Shown: positions 22,791 through 35,339, counted from the first letter of the stretch. The stretch is DNA of 64,000 bases from Brachypodium distachyon (GCF_000005505.3 NC_016131.3:74890855-74954854); one strand, 5' to 3'. Numbers and translations: made by a program. Notes: generated from the letters alone by a model not told the origin.

Positions 22791-25287
22791 TCTCGGACCA
22801 GTTGAGGTACTCAGGAGTTGCAGGTGGTGAAGTCACGGCCATGTGCACCTGGCGAGTGATCAGCTTCTGGGTTCGGTTGGTTGGTCGGCCTGTCTGTATC
22901 ATGCAGATGTGACCGACCGGAGCTGGATAGCCGTTGCTGGCGGCGGATGCGGCCTCTGGTTGTGACATGAGTTGCACTGGGTGCACAGCTCCAGCGAAGT
23001 TCGTTGGGCGAGGTGGCGGAGCTCCGATGGCCAAAGCTCTTGGTTGTGGAGGTGGCAACTGTGCGGCGACTCCGTTGTTGGGTAATGGGTGAGCACCCGG
23101 CACATGCGGGAATTCGGCGTTCATTGCTGACTGCTGGGTTCTTGCATACTCGTACTGTAGGCCCTTAAAACGCCTGCACTCCATCAATGAATGACTTGGC
23201 TTGATATTGCCTCGCTCGTCCCTGTAGACATGGAAAGGACAGGGAGCTGCCAACTGCTCGGAGAGGCTCGGCTGGCCTCCTTCACGTGGTTTTCATTGCC
23301 ACTGTCTGCGTTTGTCGCCACCACAAAATCCACCATTGAGGTTTCCTTCTCCGCAGTAGCCGAAATTTGACTGGGCAGTAGCTACGACAAATTTGGGTGG
23401 ACTTGCGTCTTCGGGAGTGCGGCCCTTGCGTTTCCTGTGATGCTCGTCACTGCGACCGTGACCGCGGTCACCCTCGTCATCGCGGTAGTGGCGACGCTCG
23501 TTGCGGAGCGAGTCCTCGCGATCTGCCCATTGACTGGCGATTTCCATCAATGCATTGACGATAGTTACTCTGGTTCGACCCAGCTCTTCCTTGAGGTCCA
23601 GTCGAAGCAGCCCACGTTTGAACTCGTCGATGGCGCTTTCGTTGGAAATTTCTTCGGCTGCATGCTTTAGGGTGGTCCATCGCTGGATGTATGAACGGAC
23701 AGTTTCGCCCTCTCGTTGGATGCATGCTCGAAGTTCTTCCTTGGAAGTTGGTCGCTTGTAAGTTACCTGAAGTTTCGAGTGAAGGCTTGCATCAGCTTGT
23801 CCCACGAGCCGATCTCTCCGTCTGGTAGGTTGGTCAACTAGGTGCGTGCGGGACCCCGCAGTTGCAGCTGTAGGCACTGCATGGCTGTGGTTCTGGAGCC
23901 GCCTCGGCACCGGATCCCGGTCAGGTAATCCTCCAACCAGGTTCTAGGCTCCAGGGTGCCGTCGTACTTTGATATGTCAGATGGTGGTTTGAAGTTCTTT
24001 GGCATCTTGGCATGACGGAAGCGGTGGGTGAAGCAAGGTGCTCCACAAGACTCGACCTCAGGGTCCGAGTCTGATGAATAATCGCGGGAGTCAACTCGTG
24101 GTCGGTCGAAGCCACGGTTGCTGCTTCATGGCGATGGCTTCGGCCCTCCTCTTGGGTTTTCGCCTCGGTCGCGCCGTCCTGACCAGGGTGAACGATGGCC
24201 ATGTCGAGTGCCAATATTATCGCAAGGCAGAGTCCTTTCTGCCCACGGGTTTGCTCTTTGATTTTCCAGATCCTGATTGGCGTAGGTGGCCCCGATTGTG
24301 GGTCGTTTTCTGGTGGTTGGATTGGCTGCAATAGGTGTTTGCTGCAAGGATCAGGGCCTCCGGTGTTTGTGGCGCCGCGTCGCCGTGGTTGTTGACCGAC
24401 AGAAAACTTGACCCCAGATTTCGAGTCATGCGGCGCCTGTCTGTATTAGGCATATCTTCCAATCGGGTTCTGTGGTGAGGTCTCTTATCTCTTGGTGAAG
24501 GAGTACCAAGAGACGATTCGCTGAGCGTGTCCGATCGACCCCTCCTCCGGGCTCTTTCGTCTTCAGCTTGCTTCCGTACCATTTCGAGTTCTTGCTTTTC
24601 TTTGTTCACCTCATTGTGCGCCTCGATGAGGGATTGACGATACAACTGCAGCTCCGCCGGGGTTGGATCGGCCATTAGAACTCCGGTGCTGAGGGCTTCC
24701 TTGACTCGAGCCGACTCCTCTTCGGTGCAGTTGATAATGGGTTGATTCTGCGACTGCCCTCCGCCCGTTTTCTCGGCTGCCTGAGTTGTCATATAGACCT
24801 GGGCTATGGTTCCTGGGAAGACTGGGTCATTGCTGCTATGGCAACTTTCTTGATCGGAGCAGTTGCCAGCGTCGTTGGGGACGGGGCTGCTTGCATGCAG
24901 GGTGCGATCGTAGTCAAAGAGGGTCGGAGCAAAGTTTGACTCCGGATTGCAGGTCAGATCCTGAGACAGGATCTGAGCAGGCAGCGGTAAGGAGTGCGAC
25001 TCCTCTATTGCTGAAGCAGTTGAATCTGGCAGGCGAAGGATGCCAGATCTGTCGACTCGGAGATGAAAATCCCCGAAGATGAGATCCACGCCAGCACTAA
25101 GTGCGTCGAAGACCGCGCGTCTGGCCGTCGGGTGGCCGATGAAGTGGAAAGAGGCGAACATCATCGACTCCGCCTGAGTCGATGAGTTGACGGTTGGAGT
25201 AGATGAAACCGCCGGGGTCATGAATCCAACACACGTCTTCCCCCCGGTAGGCGCCAATGACGAAGGATTAACTTTGACAATGCCCAT
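22791..25287 (-). pseudogene. Gypsy-1 gag
   Basis: The start is MGIVKVNPSSLAP at 25287, a conserved beginning that recurs in Gypsy-2. A long frame runs to 24217 and includes a charged coiled stretch (QELEMVRKQAEDERARRRGR). A second frame (23910-23293) carries the retrotransposon gag core SKEELRACIQREGETVRSY, IQRWTTLKHAAEEISN, FKRGLLRLDLKEELGR. A third (23253-22744) carries the CPFHVYRDERGNIKPSHSL segment that replaces a classic zinc knuckle. At least two frame changes separate them. The ATG lies inside the LTR as defined by its TG and CA ends. Confidence 0.8.
25241..25256 (-). other. Gypsy-1 primer-binding site
   Basis: On the minus strand TGGCGCCTACCGGGGG follows the LTR end after one base. 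TGGCGCC primer sites are usual in grass Gypsy elements. Confidence 0.75.
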
Positions 25288-25733
25288 CTTGATGGACTTA
25301 CGACCTAGGAGAGCTACGCGTGTGTATTGGCGAACCCGTCGGCTGACAAACAAAGGGAGGCAAGGATTTACCCAGGTTCAGGTCCCTCGGAAGGTAATAC
25401 TCCTACGTCCTGCTTGTCTGATCTGTATTGATGAGTCGAATACAAGATTGCCGTTGAGGCGTAAAGGCTCAGATTGTATCTGGCGAGTGCGTCTAGGTTG
25501 GCTTGTCCTCCTTGGCTCTCCCTCCTAGCCCTTTATATATGCGAGGGGCTAGGTCTCGGGTGGAGTCTAAGTCGGTTACATCAATGAGATATACTATGAT
25601 TGAACTTCCTTATCTCGAGTCGACTGGATGAAGATTCGAACTCATGGAGTCATCGCAGGCTTCTACCTGGGCCCCCAGCTAGGCCATGGCGGGTATCCCC
25701 ATGTTGGATATGTGGTTAGACATAACCACGTCA
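25258..25733 (-). repeat. Gypsy-1 5' LTR (476 bp)
   Basis: The LTR has TGACG and CGTCA ends. On the minus strand it has a CATATATAAAGGG TATA region near 25540. It matches 48535-49015 along its length with many differences. The partner LTR of the same copy is missing. Confidence 0.88.
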
Positions 25734-27570
25734 ATTAGCATTTGGTTAATATGAATTTCCTAACCAGGTTTCATAATTTTCCCAATTACAGATTATTTAC
25801 TATGATTTAAATGAGCCTTTCCAATAATTAAATCATATAAATAAACATACACATAAATAATTAACAAAACTAGTGGGGTTGGTTCAGGGGCTCAATTTCA
25901 AGGTTAATAAAACTAGATTTACTCATTTTGGACTTCCGTACAATTTCCTCGAATTTAAATACCCAATTTCCAAACATATACATTCAGTTTCAAGTTTATT
26001 TAAAATACAAAGAACTCTGGTACTGTACATGGGGGATATTATTTATCAGTAATAAACAAGAGGAAATTATCTAACTAATGCCACTTGTTTCAAAATTTTA
26101 TAATTTTTATGTAATTAGTTATTGAATTTACAACACAGTGGCATTTTTCGGTAATTTAGATTTTTTTTCATTTTCCAATTAAATAAACTAATAGCGGCTG
26201 ACAAATGGGGCCCACGGCAGAGAAATCGGGGCCCGGCACTATTCTGGGCCGAGGCTCGTAAACCGATTTTGTTTCTTTTTCCTTTTTCTTCTTCTCCCTT
26301 TGCTAAACAGGCCACGGGTTTGGACTGGAGGAAATGGGCCGGGGGGAGTTCGTTGGCTCGGCCCACGCGGCTCGCAGGGCCCGCCAGGCACGAGGCCAGG
26401 GGCTTGCTAGGGTTTCCCGATGGGAGGGAGCAGGGTGGTGGCGGTGACGGTGGCGCGAGCTACGGGGAAAAGGAGGGGGGAGGAGATGGCTCACGGGGGC
26501 CTTGAATGGGAGGCGACGGCCGGGGAAGAGTCGGTACGGCGGAGGTGCTCCTCGGGACTCCGTCAGAGACGAAGAAGATGAACAGCCCGGCGGCGTTGCG
26601 GCGGCCAGAAAAGGTGCCGGACTGAGGCGCGCCGACCTCCTGGGTAGAACGGCGCAACGAGGTTGTCTTGTCCGCGGCGGGAACACGGACGGCTCATGGG
26701 GGGCTTGAATGGGAGGCGACGGCCAGGGACGAGTCGGTACGGCGGAGGCGCTCCTCGAGACTCCGCCGGAGACGAAGAAGATGAACAGATCGGCGGCGTT
26801 GCGGTGGCCGAGGTGGTCGGAAAAGGTGCCGAACGGAGGCGCGCCAACCTCCTGTGTAGAACAACGGCACAACGAGGTTGTCTTGTCCGCGGCACCAAGC
26901 TCTGGTGGCGGCGTTCTCAAATCCAGCGAGGAGAAGTGGAGATGCGGGAGGGATGAAGAAGGGAGGAAGGAGAGGGCGAGCAGGAGGCACGGAGCAGCCT
27001 CATATAGGGCAGCCGGGGCCCGCCGGCGGCATGGTCGAAGGACGACGACGTGATAGAGTTAGGCGGATTGGACAGCATGACTGGTGGGTCCCGCCTGTCG
27101 GCGACGCGGACCAGTCAAGCATGGGGCCCATGCGCTGACGTCGGTGCAGCCCTGCGCACAGTAGTGCGGAAGAGACGCTTTGACGTCACTGATGACGTCA
27201 GCCTGTCCATGCGGGGTACAGTGACCGGCGAACCAGGGGCTGCCACGTGGCTTGAACTATTTGCTTTTTACTTCTGTCCAGATTTTGTTTGGATGAATAG
27301 GAGGCCCAAATATGGTCCAAAAATGATGAAATTTTGAGGGTAGGCTAGAATTAATGTTATCTACCCGCAGTAAAAATTTCAGCTCATTTCGATGAAATTT
27401 GAACTATTTGAGTTTATTTGAATTCAAATTCCTTTTGAATAAAGGGGTGCCTTTAAATTAGGGTTTTACGCCGGGGGAAAATTTCTGAATTAATGAATAA
27501 TAGATGGCATAGTAACACATAATTAAACCTAATCAAACATGCTTAATTTTTTTGGGTCCTTACAATAATA
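25734..27570. repeat. LTR-like non-coding sequence, AT-rich then GC-rich
   Basis: 25734-26190 is AT-rich, and 26200-27250 is GC-rich with only low-complexity frames (proline, arginine and serine rich). The right end reads GGGTCCTTACA, typical of a long grass Gypsy LTR end. Similar composition returns at 63400-64000. I could not find the partner LTR or any pol sequence, so the assignment is tentative. Confidence 0.4.
26485..26895. repeat. Tandem duplication, two units of about 0.2 kb
   Basis: Unit 1 (26485-26686) and unit 2 (26687-26895) both contain GGCTTGAATGGGAGGCGACG-like sequence, GAGTCGGTACGGCGGAGG, GACGAAGAAGATGAACAG, and end with GAGGTTGTCTTGTCCGCGGC. Unit 2 has small insertions relative to unit 1. 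Confidence 0.9.
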
Positions 27571-28010
27571 GCCCTACGTCCTGCTTCTGTATATTGATAT
27601 TGATATGAGTACAAGGATTACAAGAACTCGATCTGATCTTCGAACTAGGTCTTGTCTCGGCGATATGGCTTGAGCGATGTTAATCGACCTGGATTGCTTT
27701 GTGTTTTCTGAGACGGCTTGTACGTGGTGACAAGGCTTCTGTTGTCTCAGGTTGGGTTCTTCGGCAGGGGCCGGGCCTCCGTGTCCTTTATATAGTAGCA
27801 TCTTCTTGGTCGGCAAGTCTTTGATATCCAATCCGATGAGATCTTGGTGGCGGCATCCATCTCGGGAAGGTCTCCTAGATAAGGTAGGATTCCGGAGTAC
27901 CTGCAGAGAGTTTCGTTATCTCCTCCGAGTCCCTACCTAGCATGATTCGTACAGGCCCGTGCGGGACCCTAGGTACTTGTAGGTCGATACGGTCATCGTG
28001 GTATACCGTG
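27571..28010 (-). repeat. Gypsy LTR fragment
   Basis: The stretch contains the CCTACGTCCTGCTT block seen in the other Gypsy LTRs of the window and, on the minus strand, ACTATATAAAGGACACGG as a TATA region near 27785. Neither TG nor CA end is clear, and no coding sequence is attached. Confidence 0.55.
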
Positions 28011-28389
28011 GTAATGTAGCTTTACTCACCGACAATGTCGTTCTGTCGTTAAATGAATGCTATACAGTGAACACTGCACATCTGACTGTTTTGATCAAAA
28101 TGACCTTGTACCCCTATAGGTTCACTTTAGTAGGTATATTACAATTCAAAATATTTCTACCGGTTTTGGGAGTTCATGTTCACCAAACCTGGTCATTTAT
28201 CCCTTGTATTAACTAGTGATGTTAATTAATATGAAACCTAATAAAATTGTAAAGTAAGTCTTGCTGAGTAACTTAAGTGCTCACCTTGCAACTATTATCG
28301 ACTGTAGAGATGGATCCCCCACGGGAGGGTGATCCTAGTCAGGAGACCTACGTAGATGTTCCATAGGAGTCTACTCACGTTGGCTTTAG
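28011..28389. other. Mixed repeat debris
   Basis: 28042-28104 is a diverged copy of a motif that returns at about 29149 and 43226 (CTGTCGT, AAATGAATGCTATAC, GTGA, ACACTGCA). 28255-28389 looks like the middle of a Gypsy LTR. No gene is visible. Confidence 0.45.
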
Positions 28390-29981
28390 AGCCCTGTGCT
28401 AGATGGACGCCACAGTACTTTTGGCCCTCTTAGGGCAATTATTGTATCTTACTTTCCCCTGCACGCTTATTTGTATTTGACGGTCTGTACCGTAATGATT
28501 GTATGATCAACATATGTATTGTAATAACTCGAACTTTCAGTATTGTAATTTATGTATGTTGTATGTCTGTGATGTGATATTTGACTGGATATGTATGCAT
28601 AGTCGCTGATCTTGGGAGAGTATGATGAGCATGTTCTAGTACGGTTACATGTTTGGCATTATCTTCAATTGGATTATGCTCGTTGCCTAGCTTGAGGCAA
28701 TTAGTATAATTTAATTAGGGATAATCCCTGACACGGAGAACCGGTCGTTACAACTGACCAAACACAAGCTATTTCTTCATTCCATGTTTACAGATTACAG
28801 GCATGAAGGAAAACACAAAAAGTTGAATTATTCACAAGGAATTAATCATTGATCTGTGGAAACAGGGAAGACGTCGACGACTTTAATTAAAAACATGTCA
28901 AGACGTCAATTCGCCATGATAGCTCCATGTGGATTATTTTTCCCTTTCTGTTGTATATGAACCTGGTGTTTGGCCGGTTATGTGTCAGCGCAGAGACCGG
29001 AAGAAACTCTGTACTCTGTTGCACCACTTTGATGTGACGGTAAAGAAATAAAATATCCTATTATCTCAAAAAATACTCCAGTGGCATTTTATTTATACCT
29101 AATGGTTTCTAGTTTTAATTTTTGGTTCCTCAAGTCATGTCCATCTGTCGTCAAATGAATGCTATACGGTGAGCACTGCATATTTGTCAGTTTTGATCGA
29201 CCTGGCACGTAGTTGTATATGTGGATGGTAGATGCATTAATTATGTACTTATTAAGCCTGCCGAGGTGATCGGTGTGGTGGTTATCTGCGATGAAGTCAA
29301 AATCGCCGTATCGGGAGCGATGGGTGATGACTCTAATCTTTATTGATTGGATCCGACACCGAGATTTTGGTGCCTCAATCATCGCTTCATTCTCCTCCGG
29401 GGTGAAAACATGCGATCTGTCCTTCTATGCTGCGAATCCGGCAACGACGACGCACATACACCGTCTCCTTGTTGAAGGCGTTGTCTTCGGGGCTGATGTT
29501 CTGGCCTTTATTGGTTGAACCCCGGCCTCTAGGATGAATATCCATAATCTGGCCTTTGTTTGCCGGGTCCAACAATGTCGATGTTCATGCATCCGGCTTC
29601 TTGAAGGCATTGTTTTGGAAGATGAAGATGACCTTCCAGGGGACTTCGGACTGGCCTTTACTGATTGGACCGTCTGTCGCTCTTGGATAATTTCATATGT
29701 GTTCCTCTTCTTGTACTCCTCTTGTAACAATTTTTGGCTGCGTGCATTATCTAGACGCAGAGGCCGGGACATAATGCAATTCTTCGTTTATCAAAAACTA
29801 ATTACCAAAATAAGTTAACTATGCTAAGTTTATGGCTAGCTGCTAATTAATGCTAGACTTTAAACAGCGCAGCTAAGTCCACGTCAGTACTGGCTGTGTA
29901 GTTTTCTCTTGTTTTCTTTAAGGGAGTCCACATCAGTAGTAGTAGTAGGTGTGTCTTCATGAGTGTGTGCCTACGTAATTA
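28390..29981. repeat. Segmental duplication copy A
   Basis: It is co-linear with 42229-43987. It contains an LTR end finishing CCGGTCGTTACA at 28752, a LINE-like 3' end ending ATCTCAAAAAA near 29075, and a second LINE-like 3' end with GCGTGCATTATCTAGACGCA and GAGGCCGGGA near 29735-29770. Relative to copy B it lacks about 200 bp after 28895, lacks about 37 bp near 29700, and has about 100 bp extra near 29190-29290. It holds no intact gene. Confidence 0.85.
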
Positions 29982-31360
29982 ATTAAGCTTGATAAATGGA
30001 GCCTTAAATAATACTAATGAATTTCACGTGCGTCTTCACAATACCTGACAACTTGAATTTTATCCTTTTTATATGATGACTTGTTCTATAGTTTTTTTTA
30101 TCTATCTTATTTTTAAGCCAAAATGCTAAAGTTGGGCCTCCAAAAATGCCCACATTTGGTTCATAAAATCATCAAATCTGAAACATGACCTTTTAAAAAA
30201 AATGCATCCTAACGTACTGAAGTCGAATCAATCTCATTCGAACATAGACAATAATCAAAATCATCAAACCTGAACCAACTAAGGAGACGGGATTAAGTTT
30301 TACAGCGGAATTTCCAAAATAAAAGGTTGCATACCCTGAACCTGAACCCTGAATTACGCTCCGCTCAAACTACGATTGTATTCCAGCAGGACCACATTTT
30401 TAAAGTAAGTGGTCTGCCCTGCTTGACTCAGGATAGGAAACAACGGCAAGCATTTGGAATTCACAAGCCACCATTACTAATAACGCATCCTAGTACAACG
30501 ATATTTCCAGATATTAGAATTCTAAATCTCCTAACTAATTAAGTCAGTACTAGAAACAAACACCAACGTCATCCCTTGCTTAACCCATCCATGTTCTTGC
30601 AAAGAAATATGCCAATGTGAGCCAGAAACATTTTACACCAACTCTAAACACCAAAATTGTAGTAATTAATAGCATGAGTTCTAGAAACATTTGTATGGAT
30701 TGATTTCCAGGATAAAAAAAACCATACTGGTCAGCTATCACCTCGTCAAGAAAAAATAAAATAAAAACTCTGCGGCACACACGTAGCAAAATTAACACAT
30801 AATTTCACAATGTTACAGCCGAGCTAATTGAATTTTTGTGGTACAAAACAACTCATCAGCTCATCAGCCATGCAATCCACACATAGAAAAAACACGGAAC
30901 GGAGAGCATCTCTTATGATGAAAATGATCAAGTCGACGATGGTAGCTTCAGGCGCTCAGTGATAGCGGGTCGGCGGCTCCGAGCGCGTCCGCAACGATGG
31001 CAGGTCAGCTGTGGCGCAAAGCCGGCTCCAGGCAGGTGCAGCGTGAGGAGGCAGTTCCACTATGGTCGGCCTGTAGTGAATATAAATTGAATGAATATAA
31101 CTATGGGTCTGTCTATTGGGCAGTCGCCTGGTTTTAGAACCGAAACCAGTCGCCTGTTTTTTGGTTCTGTACCAGTCACCTGGTTTTTTGGCCAAAAACA
31201 GTCAAATGTCATAGGCAAAAGAATGAACAGGCTGCTAGCTTTGGCACTCAAAATAACATGAATACAAACTATAACACCGCAGCATATGGAGCAACATGGA
31301 ATCAAAGTACAAAACACAAACATTGATTTATGGTTTTTGGTCTGCAAACCTTTTTATAGT

Positions 31361-31493
31361 GTTATCTTCTGTGCAGACAAAATACATTCAAACTCCAAAT
31401 GCTTCCAGGATAACCCAAAATGTAAATTGTTCTCTTCTGTGCAGACAAGAGACCTTCAAACTCCAAATGCTTCCAGAGTAACCAAAATAAAAA
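31361..31493. repeat. Two-unit tandem repeat, about 68 bp
   Basis: Units at 31361-31428 and 31429-31493 share TCTTCTGTGCAGACAA, TTCAAACTCCAAATGCTTCC and a following TAACC. Confidence 0.85.
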
Positions 31494-32629
31494 ATCTTGT
31501 TATTTTTTTGTACCACCAACCAAAGTTACAGAATACATGACTTTACTAGTGAAATGTATGTAGCAGTGTTTCATTCCCCCGCAAAAACAAAAACAATATT
31601 TCATTACAAGTAAAGCTAACTATCTGCTGACAGAACAAAGGCCAAAGAAAAACTATAATTAGGACCCAACTTTTCCTGTTTTCCAATTTGCTGAACTCAA
31701 GAAAGCTCAGATGAAAATTGGAAGCAAAGCTTTCACTTACCAAACCCAAATTCTTGTTCGAGTCGGATGCCGGTAAACAGAAGGCAAAGCACATTGATGA
31801 GTAAATGAACAACCCCAGCATGAAGCCACCAGATACATGTAATCAGACGCCATCCTTGTCGACCCTGGACAATTTTAGAGACGTCTAGATCTCCCATCTT
31901 ACCCTAACTGGACCTGTGAGTTTCTGAATAAGCACAATTTGTTTTTCACCCAAAGAAAAATAAAAAGATGAAGGAAACGATATGGAAGCACTAAATCTGA
32001 AAATGGAAAACAACAAACATTCCAATTGCAGAGAGTAGAATGCAGTTGGAGAGGGGCATCACATATTCAAATGAGTGCCTGTGCATCAATCAATCAATCA
32101 GCTACCGCAACCTAATCGGAGGAGATAAATTAACAGAGTAGTACACCTAGCTTGTACTTGTAACCAGGAACCAATTTCAGCAGTTCATGCTTGCTACAGT
32201 AAGTAATTGCAGGCAGAGGGGGAAAAGGGGAGAAATTCACAAACAAACAACAAACAAACAACAAACAAACAAAGTCAAAGTATGCAGAGATCAAGAACAC
32301 AATTTGCTCAAATCTATATCTAAAATTTTAGTGCAAAAACTTGCATAAACCTGTTGCATTCCCATGTTATATTCGATCTGGGTTCATCAAACAATGAAAA
32401 TAAAGAAAAAGAAAATTTGTTGTTCAAAACCTACTGAAGTGCATAGATTTTGATCACACATTCAGAGACCAAAAACTACGAAAAAAGGAATCCTTAAACC
32501 AGGGAAATTGCATAAATGTGCAATTGGTTTTGCTTAAATTCAATGGTGCAATTGTAAAAGGTCAGTGCTGAAATTGAGCAAACTAGAAATATATGGTATC
32601 AAAGTTCTGAAAAAGATTTGAATTGCAAG

Positions 32630-33335
32630 CTCTGGATACAGAGGGACATATACAGAGGTGCATAAAAAAAGAACAAAATGACCACACTAGTTGGTACAGA
32701 AAAACTGCAATTGCAATGAATGAAAATCAAGAGTGAAAATTGCACTTTTCCAGAGTATAACTTGCAGCACTGTTTGTCGGTGCATAAAAAAAGACAACAA
32801 AAATGTTCAATTAGGCAAATATAACCCACTAGTTGGGACAGAAAAATTGCAATTGCAATTAATGAAAGTCGTAGTCCGATTGCGCTAAAGTATAATGTAA
32901 AATGCGATATTGTTTGGCAGTGGATCAAAAAAGAGAACAAAATGTTCAAGTTAGGCAAACATAACCCCACTAGTTGGGACAGAAAAATTGCAATTGCAAT
33001 TAATGACAGTCAACAGTGCGATTGCACTTAGACAGAGTGTGAAATGCGCTATTATTTGGCAGTGCATCAATTAGAGACACAAAATGTTCAAGTTAATGCA
33101 TATGACACCCCCCCCTGGTTGGGACTGAAAAAAAATGCAAATGCAATTAGTGAAAGTCAACGGTGCAATTGCACATATGCAGAATGTAGGTTGCGCTGCT
33201 ATTTGGCAAGGCATCAACGAGAGAACAAAAAATGTTCAAGTTAGGTAGATAACACACACACACACACACACACCTAGTTGGAACAGAGAAATTGCAATCA
33301 ATGAAGGTCAACAGTGCAATTGCATATAATTGCCC
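32630..33335. repeat. Minisatellite, about five units of about 140 bp
   Basis: The anchor CTAGTTGG (or CTGGTTGG), followed by GACAGAAAAATTGCAATTGC, recurs at 32688, 32829, 32969, 33115 and 33273. Each unit also has an AATTGCAC block, a TTTGGCAGTGCATCAA block and AACAAAATGTTCAAGTTAGG. Units diverge mildly and the fifth is shortened. Confidence 0.88.
33252..33273. repeat. (AC)11 microsatellite
   Basis: This is an uninterrupted dinucleotide run placed between minisatellite units four and five. Confidence 0.95.
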
Positions 33336-33502
33336 CTTAAAAAATTATGAGTTCATCAAGTTATACTATATATGGAGTGCAGTTACAGAACAAAGCATCT
33401 GCAATTTCAAATAAAGATATACAAATTGCATGCTATAGTAGCAAACAAAAATGGTACAATTGCAGTTGTACTTCAAGTTACACCCCCTATTGATTTAACA
33501 TA

Positions 33503-33583
33503 CTCCCTCCGTTCCATGTTAATTGGCACGACTTTAGTACAAGTTGTGCTAAATTCACACCAATTAATATGGAACGGAGGGAG
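33503..33583. mobile_element. Stowaway MITE, 81 bp
   Basis: The ends CTCCCTCCGTTCCATGTTAA and the inverted TTAATATGGAACGGAGGGAG are flanked by TA at 33501-33502 and 33584-33585. It belongs to the same superfamily as the element at 2347 but has a different internal sequence. Confidence 0.9.
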
Positions 33584-34852
33584 TAGCAGTTAACCTGCCA
33601 GATTTAGTATGCAAGTTATACCACTACTGTTTTTACATAGCACTTATTTTTCAAAGCAATACAAACATTTATGGCTTATATAGCACTTAATCGCAGTTAT
33701 GAACCAATTCTACGGTGTTTCAGTCTTTAACCCCTTTTTTTTATCAGTCACAAATTAAAAATTCAATTGCAATGTAAAAACACTTGAATTGCAGGGGAGC
33801 AGGTTGTGCAACTGATAAAGCAAATTCAATCCTACAGTCAGGAGAAACAGAATTCCGTTCAGTGCTTCGCTTCTAATGAAATTTTGAAAATTTAAAGAGA
33901 ATTACAAATTCAGAGTAGACAAAAAACTAAAGAAGATATGAGCTAATATATAATAACGAATACAAATAAAGAAAACTAGGACAAAAGGACCTATGGAACA
34001 TGGCGGCCAACACCCCTTTGCCTCGTGTTGTTACGAAAGAAAGATTTCAGATAGAAAAGGCAGACAAGTAGTTAAAATTGACATGAAGAATAAAAGCAGT
34101 TAATATTGAATTTGCAAAATGAAAAGAACATTTGAACACAATGGTCACATGTACCGGATCACTGATATTGTCGATAATTAGATCAGTTTCTTCAAAAGAT
34201 AAAGGTCACATGTACCGGATCACTGTAAGACCAAATAATGCTAGAAGGAAAAATCCCCCTCTATAGGAAAAACAACATGCCTAATATACTGGACTACAAG
34301 AACAATACTAAGCACATATTCGGTACATACACAGATAACCGAGCCAATAAATAAATAGAAATAAAAATGAAACTAGAGATAGCAGCAAAGTTTCAGTATA
34401 TGCTTGGCACAGATAAAGTTGCAAGTTATAAACCCCAAAAACTTACAAAGCAGGTGACGATTAAAAATGATGCAATGTTCAGTTATACAGGGAACACAAA
34501 GGGACTATAGGCTAACACATACACACCTATATAAACTCTTCTCTAGTTAAACTAGAGAAGATCAATTAAGAGGATCGATTAAACTAACAGAACTACCCTT
34601 GAACACACTAACAAATCTGCAAAATTACAAGCAAGAAAATGAATAAGGGGGGCAATATAATAAACAAAGAAAGACGCTGTACCTTAAATTTCTCCTTCCA
34701 AACTATCCTCTTCTTCCTGTTTCGACAGTTTTACCAAACTAGAAAAAATAAGGAAAATAACACTATAAGGGTGTAATTGATAGCTACTTAAAGAACACAC
34801 GAAGATACCATTAAAAAACACAGATGGGGGAAGGTGGAAGGAAAACCCATAC

Positions 34853-35028
34853 AATCAACTTGAGCTTGTTCAGAAATGAGCGGTCATCAATTGCCTCAAC
34901 AACACGTAAAGTGTCGACATCGTCCATGGAATCATCAGCAGCTGGCAATGAATAATCTTCTTCATGAGTCCCATCATCACCATTTGAGTCATTGTTACCA
35001 AATAGATTGGATGTTGAATCCACTGACA
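34853..35028 (-). CDS. Possible single exon of unknown protein
   Basis: On the minus strand an acceptor (TTTGCAG before 35028) opens a 176-bp frame: VSVDSTSNLFGNNDSNGDDG, then THEEDYSLPAADDSMDDVDT, LRVVEAIDDRSFLNKLKLI. A GTATGG donor follows. The peptide is acidic and polar. I do not recognise it, and no neighbouring exons with clear protein similarity were found. It could be a captured gene fragment or chance. Confidence 0.25.
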
Positions 35029-35339
35029 CTGCAAATAGACAACAGAAAAGGCATGAAATCACCATATGGATCTGTCTAGAAACACCACAGCTCCCACTTC
35101 TCAACCAACAGAAACCCAAAAAAGAGAGGAAAATTTAACTCCCCATCCCTATCCCACACTGAGATGAAATTTGCCTCGTATCACTCTCAATCCTTAGCCC
35201 CATATTTAAGGGTCTGCATATATAAACACCCACACCTCTCAATCCCCACTAGATATGAGATATCTACACTGCAACATAAGACTCTTGTTTATTCATCAAC
35301 AAACTGCACACAAAAAATGGAGCAAACACACCTCTAAAC

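Larger units (their letters stand above)
20716..25733 (-). mobile_element. Gypsy-1, 5' half of a Ty3/gypsy element
   Basis: It reads leftwards from an LTR at 25733-25258 through primer site, gag, protease and RT into the first part of the RNase H region, where it stops abruptly against RAP-gene sequence. There is no 3' LTR at the left end. Several frames are broken. The LTR is the same family as 48535-49015, the LTR of Gypsy-2. Confidence 0.9.

Noticed and set aside
26303..26920. Long proline- and serine-rich minus-strand frame
   Set aside because: Frames are open on both strands because of composition and a tandem duplication; there are no start context, introns or known protein features.
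32630..33335. Possible CRISPR-like array
   Set aside because: Units are 140 bp and diverge along their whole length; there is no short repeat with unique spacers, and the surrounding DNA is plant nuclear.
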